The notes: generated by a model from the sequence alone, not told the origin. Shown: positions 16,886-26,188, counted from the stretch's first letter. The stretch: DNA of 64,000 nucleotides from Verrucomicrobiota bacterium (GCA_004293445.1 RDYP01000011.1:25297-89296); one strand, 5' to 3'. Program-made: numbers and translations.

Positions 16886-18721
16886 ATGAGCGAACCCAAC
16901 AACCAGGAAACCGCCGACCGCGAAGTGGCGGCTGACGCCTCCGCCGCCGCCAAGCCTTCCGCTCGCAAGGCGGCGAAAAAGGCTGCAAAGAAGGCCGCGG
17001 TCAAAAAGACCGCCGTCAAGAAGGTGGCCCGCAAGACTGCCAAGTCGGCCGCGTCCGATCCCTTGCCGGATCCTCCGGTGTCGATTCAGGCCGAGGCCGC
17101 CGGGCCCGCGCCGAAGGCGCGGAAGGTGGCGAGGAAAAAGGTCGCGGCGACCGAGCCTGCGGTGGCGGACTTGCCTGCAGTGGTCGAGGCGAGGTCGGCA
17201 CCGGAGTCGTTCGTTTCGTCCGATTCTGCGGAGCAGCGTCCGATTTCCTTCGGCAGGGTTCCGGGTGGAGGTCCGGTCCAGTCCCGGGAGGATCGCGAGC
17301 CGCGGGAGGCTCAGCATCAGGGTGGGCATGGCCCGCAAGGTGAGGCTGTGACGGGCGAACGCAGCGACGCCAATCGGGAGCGTCGGAAGCGTCGTCGCAA
17401 GCGCCGCCGCGAGCGGGACCGCGAAGGTCGTGGTGGAGAGCCACAGGGCGAACGTCAGGGAAATCATTCGGAGCGCGGGTCGCAGGGTCGTTCGTTTTCC
17501 GACCGGCAGGAAAGACCGGACCGGCAGGACCGGCAGCCGAGGGATCGGCATTCTCGAGATCGTGCCCAAGAAGAGGGCTTCGAGCGGCCGGTTTCGTTCA
17601 GTGGTCCCCGGGTAGAGGTGAATGGGATGCTGGAACTGGCGCCGAAGGGTTTTGGATTCCTGCGGGTGCCGGGGAAGAATTTCGAGCAGGCTCGCGATGA
17701 TGTTTTCGTTTCTCCGGAAATGGTTCGCCGTCACGGGCTCCGTCCCGGAGTTTGGATTCATGGCGTGGCGCAGGAGGGTTCTCGCGGTCAGCAATTGGTC
17801 GAGCTTTCGAGTATCAACGATTTGACGCCCGAGCAGGCGAAGAAGCTGCCGTCCTTCGATGAATTGAAAGCGGTCAATCCGTCCAAACGGATCAGTCTGG
17901 AGACGGTGCCTGAGCGATTCACCACTCGGGTTTTGGATTTGATGGCTCCGGTCGGGCGCGGACAGCGGGGTTTGATTGTTTCGCCGCCGCGTTCGGGCAA
18001 GACGACCTTGCTACTGCATATCGCCGAGGCGGTCCGCGAGTTGCATGACGAGTCCTTGCACTTGATGGTCTTGCTGGTGGATGAGCGCCCGGAGGAAGTG
18101 ACCGAGTTCCGGCGCACCCTTCCCGGTGCGGAGATTTACGCCAGTTCGAACGACGAGGGTGCTCGGAGTCATTGCCGAATCGCGGAGCTTTGCATCGAGC
18201 GTGCCAAGCGTTTGGTGGAGTCGGGCAAGCATGTCTTTCTCCTGATGGACTCCATCACCCGTCTGGCTCGCGCCTACAACAGTGGTTCGGGTCCGCGCGA
18301 TCGTGGTCGAGGCATCGGAACAGGCGGTGTGATGGTCGGCGCGCTTGAGGTGCCTCGCCGTCTTTTCGCCGCGGCCCGGAACACGCGTGAGGCGGGTTCG
18401 CTGACGATTCTGGCGACGGCCTTGATCCAGACCAACAGTAGGGCGGACGAGGCGATCTATCAGGAGTTCAAGGGCACGGGGAACATGGAGTTAGTTCTCG
18501 ATCGGAAGATTGCTGAAAATTACATCTATCCTGCGGTGGACATTTTCAAGTCGGGTACCCGGCGGGAGGAATTGCTGCTGCCCGAGCACATGCTGCACAA
18601 GATCCACCTGATCCGCCGCGGGCTTTCGGGGCATCGGCCAGTGGAAGCGATGGAGCGCCTGTTGTTTTTCCTCAAGCGTTTCCCGAACAACCCGCAGATG
18701 CTTTTGGAGATCAAGGGCTGA
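16886..18721 (+). CDS. rho: Transcription termination factor Rho with long basic extension
   Basis: A 611-residue hexameric RNA-dependent ATPase ending transcription. The standard Rho begins near residue 248 with the RNA-binding cold-shock-like fold (MLELAPKGFGFLRVPGKNFEQARDDVFVSPEMVRRHGLRPGVWIHG). It continues into the ATPase with Walker A SPPRSGKTT, Walker B HLMVLLVDERPEEV, and the Q- and R-loop regions (DSITRLARAYNSGSGPRDRGRGIGTGG). The preceding ~245 residues are an insertion relative to E. coli Rho (419 residues). They comprise a histone-H1-like Lys/Ala repeat (residues 25-55), an acidic/Pro part and an Arg/Asp/Gln-rich disordered part. Such extensions add RNA binding in other phyla. Confidence 0.95.
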   Translation: MSEPNNQETADREVAADASAAAKPSARKAAKKAAKKAAVKKTAVKKVARKTAKSAASDPLPDPPVSIQAEAAGPAPKARKVARKKVAATEPAVADLPAVVEARSAPESFVSSDSAEQRPISFGRVPGGGPVQSREDREPREAQHQGGHGPQGEAVTGERSDANRERRKRRRKRRRERDREGRGGEPQGERQGNHSERGSQGRSFSDRQERPDRQDRQPRDRHSRDRAQEEGFERPVSFSGPRVEVNGMLELAPKGFGFLRVPGKNFEQARDDVFVSPEMVRRHGLRPGVWIHGVAQEGSRGQQLVELSSINDLTPEQAKKLPSFDELKAVNPSKRISLETVPERFTTRVLDLMAPVGRGQRGLIVSPPRSGKTTLLLHIAEAVRELHDESLHLMVLLVDERPEEVTEFRRTLPGAEIYASSNDEGARSHCRIAELCIERAKRLVESGKHVFLLMDSITRLARAYNSGSGPRDRGRGIGTGGVMVGALEVPRRLFAAARNTREAGSLTILATALIQTNSRADEAIYQEFKGTGNMELVLDRKIAENYIYPAVDIFKSGTRREELLLPEHMLHKIHLIRRGLSGHRPVEAMERLLFFLKRFPNNPQMLLEIKG

Positions 18722-18745
18722 GTCTTTCTCTCGTTCGGTCCGGCA

Positions 18746-19540
18746 TCATTTGCCGAGACCGGCCGGGAAGACGACGTTCAGGAGCAGGGTGAGGAAGAAG
18801 TTCACAATGAGAATGGCGAGTGCGGAGTAGACCATGGCGCGAGTGGTCGCGAGGCCCACGCCGACCGCTCCGTTGCTGGCGCGCATGCCTTGGTGGCACG
18901 AGATGCCAACGATGAGCAGGCCGAAGACGCCGCCCTTGATGAGGGCGATCGCGATGTCGGTGAGGTCGGTGTATTTCCCCATCTGGTCCATCCAGTAAGC
19001 GGCGTTCACATTGAAGGGGCCGGTGCCGACGAGAACGGATGCGAGGATGCCGAGGGCGGCGGATTCCCCGATGAGCAGGGGCATGGCGACCAGCATGGCG
19101 AGTACCCGTGGGGTGACGAGGTAGTCGACCGGGTGGACGCCCATCGAGCGGAGGGCGTCGATTTGTTCGGTCACCTTCATGGTGCCGATTTCGGCAGCCA
19201 TCGCGGCACCGACGCGGCCTGCGAGCATGAGGGCGGTGATCGAGGGACCGAGTTCGCGCAGCATGGCGACGCTGACGAGGGCGCCGGCTCCGGTTTCCAT
19301 ATTCAGGGTGCTGAACTGGAATAGCGACTGGGCGGCAAGAACGGCACCGGTGAAAGCGCCGGTGACCATGACGACGGGCTGGGAGCGATGCCCGATCTCG
19401 ACAATTTGTTCCAGGACCATGCGCCAGCGGATTTTGCCGCGGGTGATGGAGCTGCGGATCTGCTCGATGAGCAGGGCGACTTCTCCGAGATACCGGAAGA
19501 AGCCTGCGATCGTAACGCCGAGGAGTTTCGGAAAGTCCAC
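18746..19540 (-). CDS. mlaE: MlaE-family ABC transporter permease
   Basis: A 264-residue inner-membrane permease of the Mla/Mce phospholipid transport type, with about five to six membrane helices. Diagnostic blocks are the N-terminal amphipathic region (FFRYLGEVALLIEQIRSS), LVSVAMLRELGPSITALMLAGRVGAAMAAEIGTMKVTEQIDALRSMGVHPVDYLVTPRVLAMLVAMPLL and the Gly-rich C-terminal segment. It starts at GTG. The ATPase (MlaF) and MCE (MlaD) partners are not seen downstream because rho follows convergently; they must be encoded elsewhere. Confidence 0.9.
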   Translation of the reverse strand: MDFPKLLGVTIAGFFRYLGEVALLIEQIRSSITRGKIRWRMVLEQIVEIGHRSQPVVMVTGAFTGAVLAAQSLFQFSTLNMETGAGALVSVAMLRELGPSITALMLAGRVGAAMAAEIGTMKVTEQIDALRSMGVHPVDYLVTPRVLAMLVAMPLLIGESAALGILASVLVGTGPFNVNAAYWMDQMGKYTDLTDIAIALIKGGVFGLLIVGISCHQGMRASNGAVGVGLATTRAMVYSALAILIVNFFLTLLLNVVFPAGLGK

Positions 19541-19592
19541 GTGCGAAGGCTAGGTGTCGCTGGGTTGCTTGGCCAGCGCGACGGTGTTTCTG

Positions 19593-19805
19593 TTAGCGCG
19601 CGGGGCCGTGGATTTCGAATTCGGTCAGGAATCCGTGGTGTGGGCTCCAGTCGTCGAGCCTGCTGTGGCGGTCGGTAAAGACCGGGGGCCGCTGAAGCTC
19701 TTCAGGGACCGGCAGCAGGGAGCGGCGGTGCTGGTGAGGAAAGGTGTCATGGTGTTTTGGCGCTGGTGAATGAACGGTCAGGCCGTGACGGCTGGAAGCG
19801 CGCAA
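19593..19805 (-). CDS. Possible small ORF between glgB and mlaE
   Basis: The 278-base gap between glgB and mlaE holds a 70-codon minus-strand frame starting at a TTG. Its C-terminal part (LLPVPEELQRPPVFTDRHSRLDDWSPHHGFLTEFEIHGPAR) reads like protein rather than random translation. There is no ATG or clear ribosome site and I recognise no family. It may be a real short gene, a remnant, or chance. Otherwise nothing was seen in this gap. Confidence 0.2.
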   Translation of the reverse strand: MRASSRHGLTVHSPAPKHHDTFPHQHRRSLLPVPEELQRPPVFTDRHSRLDDWSPHHGFLTEFEIHGPAR

Positions 19806-19818
19806 GGCGCGGCATCGG

Positions 19819-21813
19819 TCAATCGGTGGTCGTCGGAGCGAAGACCAAAGCGGTGCGAGCTGGCGTGTAGATCGAGAGAGTGCCATCGGCTGCGACGGGG
19901 TATTCGATGGCGGGGTCGATGCGGGCGTGTCCGCCAAAGAGGGCGGCATCGGTATCGAGCACGAGCTGATAGCTGCCTCGGCCGCGGACGGGAAATTGGT
20001 AGTCCGGGATGGAGCGGTCGGTGGACAAGTTGAAGACGAGAACGACTTCGCCGCGTTGGGCGCAGAGCACTTGGTTGGCGGTATCGAGGTTCAGCAATTC
20101 GGCGGGCTCGTCGCCTGGTAGATTCTGTTCTTTGCCGAGGCTTAGCATGGCGCGGTCGAAGGCACCGAGCCATGGGTATTTCAGTGCGGGGTTGTCGGCC
20201 AGGGACCATTGGCGGCGGCAATAGTGGTAGGACCAGTGGTTGCCCTCGCGGGGGAAGTCGAGCCATTCGGGATGGCCGAACTCGTTACCCATGAAATTCA
20301 GCCAGCCTTCGCCGCCGAGGCTGAAGGTGAGAAGGCGGATGATTTTGTGGAGGGCGATGCCGCGGTCGACGATCGGGTCGGGATCGTCCTTCCCCATGTG
20401 CCAGTACATTTTTTCGTCCATCAGCCAGAAGGCGAGGGTCTTGTCTCCGACGAGGGCCTGGTCGTGGCTCTCGGCGTAGGCGATGTTGGCCTCGCCACGG
20501 CGGCGGTTGCTCAGGGTGTTCCAGATTTGGCCGATGTCCCAGTCTTCGTCGCGGACGTGCTTGAGGAGCTTGATCCAGAAATCGGGGATGCCCATGGCGA
20601 GGCGCTGGGTGAAGCCGACGCCACCGTCCGCGATGGGGCGGCAGAGGCCGGGCATGCCGGACATGTCTTCGGCGATGAGGAGGGCACCGGGCTTGAGTTG
20701 GCGGGCGAGGGTGGTGGCGAGTTGGAGGTAGAGGATGGCGTCCTCATCGACGTCGGGGCCGAAGTATTTCGAGTAGTCGTCGAAGGACGCGCTGCCGCGG
20801 TGCCAGTAGAGCATGGAGGTCACGCCGTCGAAGCGGAAGCCGTCGAAGTGGAACTCCTCGATCCAGTGGCGGATGTTGGACAGCAGGAACTGGCGGACTT
20901 CGGGACGACCGTAGTCGAAGCATTTGGAGTCCCATTGCGGATGGTCGCCGCGGGCGTCGGCGTGGAAGTAAAGATTGCCGGAGCCGTCGAGGTCGTTGAG
21001 GCCTTCGGCGATGTTCTTCACCGCATGGGAGTGAACGACGTCGAGGAGCACGGCGAGGCCGAGGCCGTGGGCGGTATCGACAAGGTATTTCAGGTCTTCC
21101 GGGCTGCCGAAGCGGGACGAAGGGGCAAAGAAGGAGGAGACGTGGTAGCCGAAGGAGCCGTAGTAGGGATGCTCTTGGACGGCCATCAATTGGACGACGT
21201 TGTAGCCGCCGGAAGCGATGCGGGGGAGGATGGTGTTGGCGAATTCGCGGTAGCTGTGGACGCGTCCTTCTTCGCCGGACATGCCGACGTGGGCTTCGTA
21301 GATGAAAGGGGTGTCGATGGAGGCGGGATCGAAGTCATGCCTCCAGTTGTAGCCTTCGGAAGGAGCCCAGACTTGGCCGGAGTAGTCGTGGCTTGCGGGG
21401 TCCTGAACGGCTCTTGGGATGCAGGCGGGGATGCGGTCGCGATGGGAGTCGTCGGCACCGTGGACATGGAGTTTCACCCGCTGGCCGTGGGCGAGGGTGT
21501 CGGGTGGCAGGCGCAATTGCCAGACGCCTCGTCCTGCGGGAGCGAGCGGGTGGCTGTCGCGGTTCCAGTGGTTGAAGTCTCCGATGAGAGAGACGGCCTT
21601 CGCTTTCGGCAGCCATTCGCGGATCATCCAGTAGCCATCGGGTTGGTGGTGGATGCCGGTGAGTTTGTGGCCGGAGGCGTAGGCGGCGAGGGACCCGTGG
21701 CGGGTTTCGATGTCCTTGCGGGTGGATTGGAAGCGCCGGATGCGGTGGGCGATGCTTTCGGCATGGGGTTCCAGCCAGGAGTCGTCGCGGACGAGTTGAG
21801 GGATATCGCTCAC
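19819..21813 (-). CDS. glgB: 1,4-alpha-glucan branching enzyme, GH13_8 (eukaryote-like) type
   Basis: A 664-residue glycogen branching enzyme, shorter than the E. coli type (728). An N-terminal CBM48-like domain (YWMIREWLPKAKAVSLIGDFNHWNRDSHPL) precedes the (beta/alpha)8 barrel. The barrel blocks (YEAHVGMSGEEGRVHSYREFAN, SFGYHVSSFFAPSSRFGSPEDLKYLVDTAHGLGLAVLLDVVHSHAVKN, HPQWDSKCFDYG) match the GH13_8 subfamily typical of eukaryotes and some bacteria. The catalytic Asp is in FDGFRFDGVTSML, the Glu in LIAEDMSGMPG and the second Asp in YAESHDQALVGDKT. It starts at GTG, 105 bases after opgH on the same strand. Confidence 0.9.
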   Translation of the reverse strand: MSDIPQLVRDDSWLEPHAESIAHRIRRFQSTRKDIETRHGSLAAYASGHKLTGIHHQPDGYWMIREWLPKAKAVSLIGDFNHWNRDSHPLAPAGRGVWQLRLPPDTLAHGQRVKLHVHGADDSHRDRIPACIPRAVQDPASHDYSGQVWAPSEGYNWRHDFDPASIDTPFIYEAHVGMSGEEGRVHSYREFANTILPRIASGGYNVVQLMAVQEHPYYGSFGYHVSSFFAPSSRFGSPEDLKYLVDTAHGLGLAVLLDVVHSHAVKNIAEGLNDLDGSGNLYFHADARGDHPQWDSKCFDYGRPEVRQFLLSNIRHWIEEFHFDGFRFDGVTSMLYWHRGSASFDDYSKYFGPDVDEDAILYLQLATTLARQLKPGALLIAEDMSGMPGLCRPIADGGVGFTQRLAMGIPDFWIKLLKHVRDEDWDIGQIWNTLSNRRRGEANIAYAESHDQALVGDKTLAFWLMDEKMYWHMGKDDPDPIVDRGIALHKIIRLLTFSLGGEGWLNFMGNEFGHPEWLDFPREGNHWSYHYCRRQWSLADNPALKYPWLGAFDRAMLSLGKEQNLPGDEPAELLNLDTANQVLCAQRGEVVLVFNLSTDRSIPDYQFPVRGRGSYQLVLDTDAALFGGHARIDPAIEYPVAADGTLSIYTPARTALVFAPTTTD

Positions 21814-21918
21814 TGCGCGAAGATGAGCGGGGATCGTGCCAGAGGGAAGGCGGGAGTGCGCGTCAGCGTGGGCTGCGTCGTCCTTTGAATCGCCGATCCT
21901 TGAAAGCTGGTGGCCAAC

Positions 21919-24066
21919 TCAGTCGGGGTCGGCCGTGATGGCATCGAGTCGGCGACGGTAGCTTTCGACCGCTTGGGTCCAGATCGCGTGCATCCCTTCC
22001 GCCGGGCGCAGCCAGACGGCGCGGTGGAGCATCAGCATGCCAGGGGCGAGGTAGAGGAGGTCGATCAGCTCGTTTTTCGACAAAGCTCCCGGGCCTTCGG
22101 TGAGGCAGCGTTCGACCAGTGCTTCGCTTTCCCGCGAAAGTTCGGCGGGTTCGAGCAGCGAGACATGGACGCCATTGACATAGGGATCGACGACAGCCGC
22201 GACGATGCCGTGGCGACCGGTGGCGCTGGCGTCGAGGGCGGGGTCTACGGAGGCGTTGGCGGCATCCGCCAAGCGGAGCACCGCGGGTGGGTCGAGTTCT
22301 TCGGGGATGGACAGGATGTGATGCTTGGCGAGGGCTTTTCCGTAGCGGGCGCGGCTGGTCCATACCGAGACGGGAATGCAGAGGATGAGTCCGAGAAGGA
22401 TCGGAGACATCCATCCGGTGAATACCGGGCCGATGTTGTAGGCGAGGATGCTCCACGAGATTCCGAGCAGGGTGGGAACGGCGTGGACTGCGGCGGCTTC
22501 GCCCCAAGTCGTGCCATCGGCTTCGCGGTTTTGGCTGCCCCAGCCGACCGCGCGTCCGAGGACGATGCCGAGGACCATGAAGGTGTGGGCGGCCATGATG
22601 CAGGGGGCGAGGAGCATGGAGACCAGGGTCTCGAGAATTGATCCGGCGATCAGCGGGCCGGCGCCTCCGAAGGCGCGGCGGGTGCGGCCGTGGAGGATGG
22701 CACCGGCCACCGCGAGGATTTTCGGTAGGAAAAGAAGGCTGAAGATCGCGGCGGTAAGGATGAGACTTTGGGTGACGCCATCGATGTGCAGCCAGCGAGA
22801 GATGGGTGTGGCATCGTAAGGGACGTCGCTGAGGCCACTGGCTTCGCGGTCCCAGGCGACCCAGGTGCCGAGGATGAGGAAGAGGAACCACAGCGGGCTA
22901 CCGAGGTAGGCCATGATGCCCATGAAGAGGTGGATGCGGACCGTGGCTGGGAGCTTGCGTGCGAAGATCAGCCAGAGGTGCTGGAGATTGCCCTGGCACC
23001 AGCGGCGGTCGCGCTTGAGGTGGTCGATGAGTGTGGGCGGGGCTTCCTCGTAGGTGCCTTCGATGTCCCAGGCGAGCCAGACCTCCCAGCCCTCGGTGAC
23101 CATGAGTGCGGCTTCGACGAAGTCATGGCTCAGGATACGGCCGCCGAAGGGTTCACGGCCGGGCAGTGCGGGGAGTTCGCAGAACTCGGAGAAAGGCTTC
23201 ACCCGAATCATCGCGTTGTGACCCCAGTAGCTGCCTCCACCGAGTTGCCACCAATTGAGGCCGCGAATGAAGAGCGGGCCGTAGAGGCGCATGGCGAATT
23301 GTTGGAGACGGGTGAAAACGGAGGCACCGCGGATGAGTTTTGGCGGGGTTTGGAGGATGCCGAGGCGCGGATAAGCCTCCATGACACGGGCCATTTTTAG
23401 GATGTCTCCTCCGTCCATGAGGCTGTCGGCGTCGAGGACGAGCATGCCTTCGTAGCCCCCGCCCCAGGTGCGGACGAAATCGCCGATGTTGCCGGCTTTG
23501 CGGTTCTCGTTGGTTTTACGGCGTCGATAGTAGATGCGGCCGAAGCCGCCGAGTTTGCGGCAGAGGTTGGTCCAAGCGGTTTCCTCAAGAACCCAGAGGT
23601 CGAGGTCCCGGGTATCGCTGAGAATGAAGAAGTCGAAGGAAGCCAGCTGGCCGGTGGCTTCGATGGAGCGGTAGATGGCCTCGATGCGGGCGCAGAAGCG
23701 GTGGCTGTCCTCGTTGTACACGGGCATGACCACGGCGAAGCGGTGGTTGAGTGGGGTGTCGCCGGCTTCATCGGCGAGTCGGGTGATCCTCGCCGCGCGT
23801 TTCCTACCGAGGAGGATGTCCCAGGCACCGAAGAGCGCGTGAAAAGAGCCGAGGACGAGGAGACCGTTGAGGACGAAGAAGACGCCGAGGAGCAGGGCAT
23901 GGGCGCGGTGCATGCCGAGCCGTGAGAAAAGATCGTGGAGCCAGAAGGTGGCGGCCAGATTGACCGTGAGCACGCTGCCGAAGAAGACGATCCGTCGGAG
24001 TTTCGCGCGGAAGGGGGTGGTGCGCGGTGTCGTCTCCCGGCGGGAGGAACTTGCGGATGCTTCCAT
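21919..24066 (-). CDS. opgH: Glucan biosynthesis glucosyltransferase OpgH (MdoH)
   Basis: A 715-residue inner-membrane GT2 enzyme making the beta-1,2-glucan backbone of osmoregulated periplasmic glucans from UDP-glucose. N-terminal membrane helices flank a cytosolic GT2 domain with AVVMPVYNEDS, the DxD region LVLDADSLMDGG, SHDFVEAALM and the acceptor motif RDRRWCQGNLQHL. Several more helices follow. The frame runs upstream to 24321 but overlaps the previous gene there. ATG 24066 gives TAATG coupling with that gene's stop. It is the third gene of the opg operon. Confidence 0.92.
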   Translation of the reverse strand: MEASASSSRRETTPRTTPFRAKLRRIVFFGSVLTVNLAATFWLHDLFSRLGMHRAHALLLGVFFVLNGLLVLGSFHALFGAWDILLGRKRAARITRLADEAGDTPLNHRFAVVMPVYNEDSHRFCARIEAIYRSIEATGQLASFDFFILSDTRDLDLWVLEETAWTNLCRKLGGFGRIYYRRRKTNENRKAGNIGDFVRTWGGGYEGMLVLDADSLMDGGDILKMARVMEAYPRLGILQTPPKLIRGASVFTRLQQFAMRLYGPLFIRGLNWWQLGGGSYWGHNAMIRVKPFSEFCELPALPGREPFGGRILSHDFVEAALMVTEGWEVWLAWDIEGTYEEAPPTLIDHLKRDRRWCQGNLQHLWLIFARKLPATVRIHLFMGIMAYLGSPLWFLFLILGTWVAWDREASGLSDVPYDATPISRWLHIDGVTQSLILTAAIFSLLFLPKILAVAGAILHGRTRRAFGGAGPLIAGSILETLVSMLLAPCIMAAHTFMVLGIVLGRAVGWGSQNREADGTTWGEAAAVHAVPTLLGISWSILAYNIGPVFTGWMSPILLGLILCIPVSVWTSRARYGKALAKHHILSIPEELDPPAVLRLADAANASVDPALDASATGRHGIVAAVVDPYVNGVHVSLLEPAELSRESEALVERCLTEGPGALSKNELIDLLYLAPGMLMLHRAVWLRPAEGMHAIWTQAVESYRRRLDAITADPD

Positions 24067-24656
24067 TACTTGAAGAAAATGAACCAGACCGTGAAGCCGA
24101 TGAGGCTGAGGAGGAAGGCGGCGAACATCCTGCGGACGATCGGGCGTCGGTCCATGGTGTCCCACCACTGGGCGGCGCCTTCGCCGATGACGTTGAGTTC
24201 GAGCGGCTTGGGGATCATGGTGAGCTCGGCGAAGCGCGGGCCGGCGGCGAGGTAGGACTTGCGCATCGACTCGGTGAAGGCCGGTGGCCAGGGCTGTGGC
24301 GTGAGGAAGACGCCTTGCCATTTTCCGGGCATGTCGGCGAGGAGCAGCGCAAGGCGTCCGCGGGCGGCGAGGCGTCGGTTTTCGAGAGGTTCGTCGAGGA
24401 CTTCCTGCGTCCAGGTGGCGATTTCGCTAAGCGTTTCTTCCATCGCGAGAACGCGTGCGGGAACTCCGGGTTCCTTGCTGCCACGGGCGGAGGCTCTCCA
24501 AAGAATGCCGCGCACGAGTTCGGCCACGAGCAGTCGGTTGCGCAGGCGCAGCGCTTGGAGGTAGGCCTCCACCGCGGCATAGGCTTCCTCCCACTCGGTC
24601 AGCTCGGTCTCGCTGAGTGGCCTCAGGGTTTCTAAGGGGTGATGCGGTAAGCCCAT
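24066..24656 (-). CDS. Tail-anchored membrane protein between opgG and opgH
   Basis: A 196-residue protein of unknown function. Most of it is cytosolic and helical with many Leu, Arg and Glu. One membrane helix sits at the extreme C-terminus (MFAAFLLSLIGFTVWFIFFK), the layout of a tail-anchored protein. Its first 25 bases overlap the end of opgG and its stop overlaps the opgH start (TAATG). This arrangement strongly suggests a fixed partner in glucan synthesis or its regulation. I do not know a counterpart in the two-gene opgGH operon of Enterobacteria. Confidence 0.75.
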   Translation of the reverse strand: MGLPHHPLETLRPLSETELTEWEEAYAAVEAYLQALRLRNRLLVAELVRGILWRASARGSKEPGVPARVLAMEETLSEIATWTQEVLDEPLENRRLAARGRLALLLADMPGKWQGVFLTPQPWPPAFTESMRKSYLAAGPRFAELTMIPKPLELNVIGEGAAQWWDTMDRRPIVRRMFAAFLLSLIGFTVWFIFFK

Positions 24657-26188
24657 GTTTCGGTCAGGAAATCCTCGCCTTTTTTCAGGCAGCAGCGCAA
24701 CTCCTGAGGCCCGGCATCGGCCAGCTTGCCGCCTTCGAGGGCTGGGGCGATTTGGAAGGCGACGCGCCAGCGTCCATCGGGCAGGGCTTGGACGGTGCGT
24801 CCTTGGATTTTGATCTTTGAGGAGGCATCGCCGAGGGCGCTGATCACGGCTTCGGGCGGCTCGCCCTGCCAGTTTTCGAGTCGGCCGCCCGCGAATTCCA
24901 CGGTCATGGTCCGTTGCTCGGGTTGCCAGTCGTGGAGGCCGGTGCGTGTGGCGACGACGCGACCGCCTGCTTGGGAGGGGTCTTCCTCCATGGTCCAGTG
25001 CTGTTTGTAAGAAAGCTCGATCCGTTCGCCTGGCTGCGGTGTGTGGGACGGTTCCCAGAGGGCGACGGTATTGTCGGAAAGTTCGTTGGTGGTGGGAATT
25101 TCCATCAGCACGACCTTGCCGCTGCCCCAGTTGCTAGTGGGTTCGATCCAAAGCGAAGGCCGAAGGTGGTAAGCAGCTTCGCCGTCCTCGTAAGCCGAGA
25201 AACGCCGATCGCGTTGTAGCAGGCCGAAGCCTGCGCAGCGGTCCATGGAAAAGGCGCTGAATTCGAGTCGTCCGCTGTCGTTGGTGATGGGCCGCCAAAT
25301 CCGTTCGCCGCTGCCCATGCGGATGGCGAGGCCGTCGGAGTCGTGGACTTCGGGGCGAAAGTCATCGAATCGCCTGCGCGAGTTCTCACCGAACCAGAAC
25401 ATGCTGGACATGGGGGCAATGCCGAGACGGGTGACGGCGCGTCGTGCATAAAGGACGGCGTGTACGGTGACGGTGGTGTCGTCACCGGGCTGGATTTCGA
25501 AGCCGTAGGCTCCGGTGTAGGAGGGCCCGTCGAGAAGAGCGAAAAGCCGGGTGCTTGGATCACCAGGGCCGGGTTTGCTGAGCCAGAACTCGCGGAAGAG
25601 CGGGAACTCCTCCGCGATGCCATCGCTGCCGGTATCCACCGCGATGCCGCGTGAGGAAATCCCGTAGCGTTGGTTTTTGCCGAGTGCCCGCCAGTAGCTC
25701 GCGCCTTGGAAAACGACGAGTTCGTCGAAGCAATCCGCACGATTGAGAGGGGCGTGGAGGCGGAACCCGGCGAATCCTGCCTCCGGGGTAAGTTCGCCAC
25801 GCTGTCCGACGAGGGGGCCGTATTGGAAGAAGGCCTCCGCAAGACGGATCTTTTGCTGATGGGTGCTGGTGTATTCGTTGATCGTGACCGGTTCGCGGAA
25901 AAGGTAGCCGGGATGGAAAAGCTGGGCGCGGAAGGGTAGGTTTTCGGAGCCCCACAGGGCGCGTTCGGGGACGAAGCGGATATCGCGATACTGGTCGTAG
26001 CTGAGGTTTTTCATCCAGCCGGGCAGCGCGTCCTTGTTCGGTGCGGCGTAGGGCTGGGCGGCTAGAGCGCGAGCCCGGGCATCGATGCCTTCGAAACTCA
26101 CGCGTTCCCTCTCCCAGATTTGTCCGGAAGCCGGGGACGCCAGCATCAGGGTAGCGGCCAATGGGGCAATGCGATGAACCACAGCCAA
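24632..26188 (-). CDS. opgG: Periplasmic glucan biosynthesis protein OpgG (MdoG)
   Basis: A 518-residue periplasmic protein of the OpgG/OpgD family, needed for assembly and branching of periplasmic glucans. A signal peptide (IAPLAATLMLASPASG) is followed by family blocks: LPGWMKNLSYDQYRDIRFVPERALWG, FFQYGPLVGQRGELTPEAGFAGFRLHAPLN, FQGASYWRALGKNQRYGISSRGIAVDTG, APMSSMFWFGENSRRRFDDFRPEVHDSDGL and the C-terminal strand domain. The longest frame starts at TTG 26188; GTG 26182 is an equally plausible start and changes only two residues. It is the first gene of the operon and divergent from the glycerate kinase. Confidence 0.92.
   Translation of the reverse strand: MAVVHRIAPLAATLMLASPASGQIWERERVSFEGIDARARALAAQPYAAPNKDALPGWMKNLSYDQYRDIRFVPERALWGSENLPFRAQLFHPGYLFREPVTINEYTSTHQQKIRLAEAFFQYGPLVGQRGELTPEAGFAGFRLHAPLNRADCFDELVVFQGASYWRALGKNQRYGISSRGIAVDTGSDGIAEEFPLFREFWLSKPGPGDPSTRLFALLDGPSYTGAYGFEIQPGDDTTVTVHAVLYARRAVTRLGIAPMSSMFWFGENSRRRFDDFRPEVHDSDGLAIRMGSGERIWRPITNDSGRLEFSAFSMDRCAGFGLLQRDRRFSAYEDGEAAYHLRPSLWIEPTSNWGSGKVVLMEIPTTNELSDNTVALWEPSHTPQPGERIELSYKQHWTMEEDPSQAGGRVVATRTGLHDWQPEQRTMTVEFAGGRLENWQGEPPEAVISALGDASSKIKIQGRTVQALPDGRWRVAFQIAPALEGGKLADAGPQELRCCLKKGEDFLTETWAYRITP

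Noticed and set aside
24067..24321. N-terminal extension of opgH into the upstream gene
   Set aside because: The sequence is Arg/His/Pro-rich translation of the overlapping 196-residue gene in another frame.
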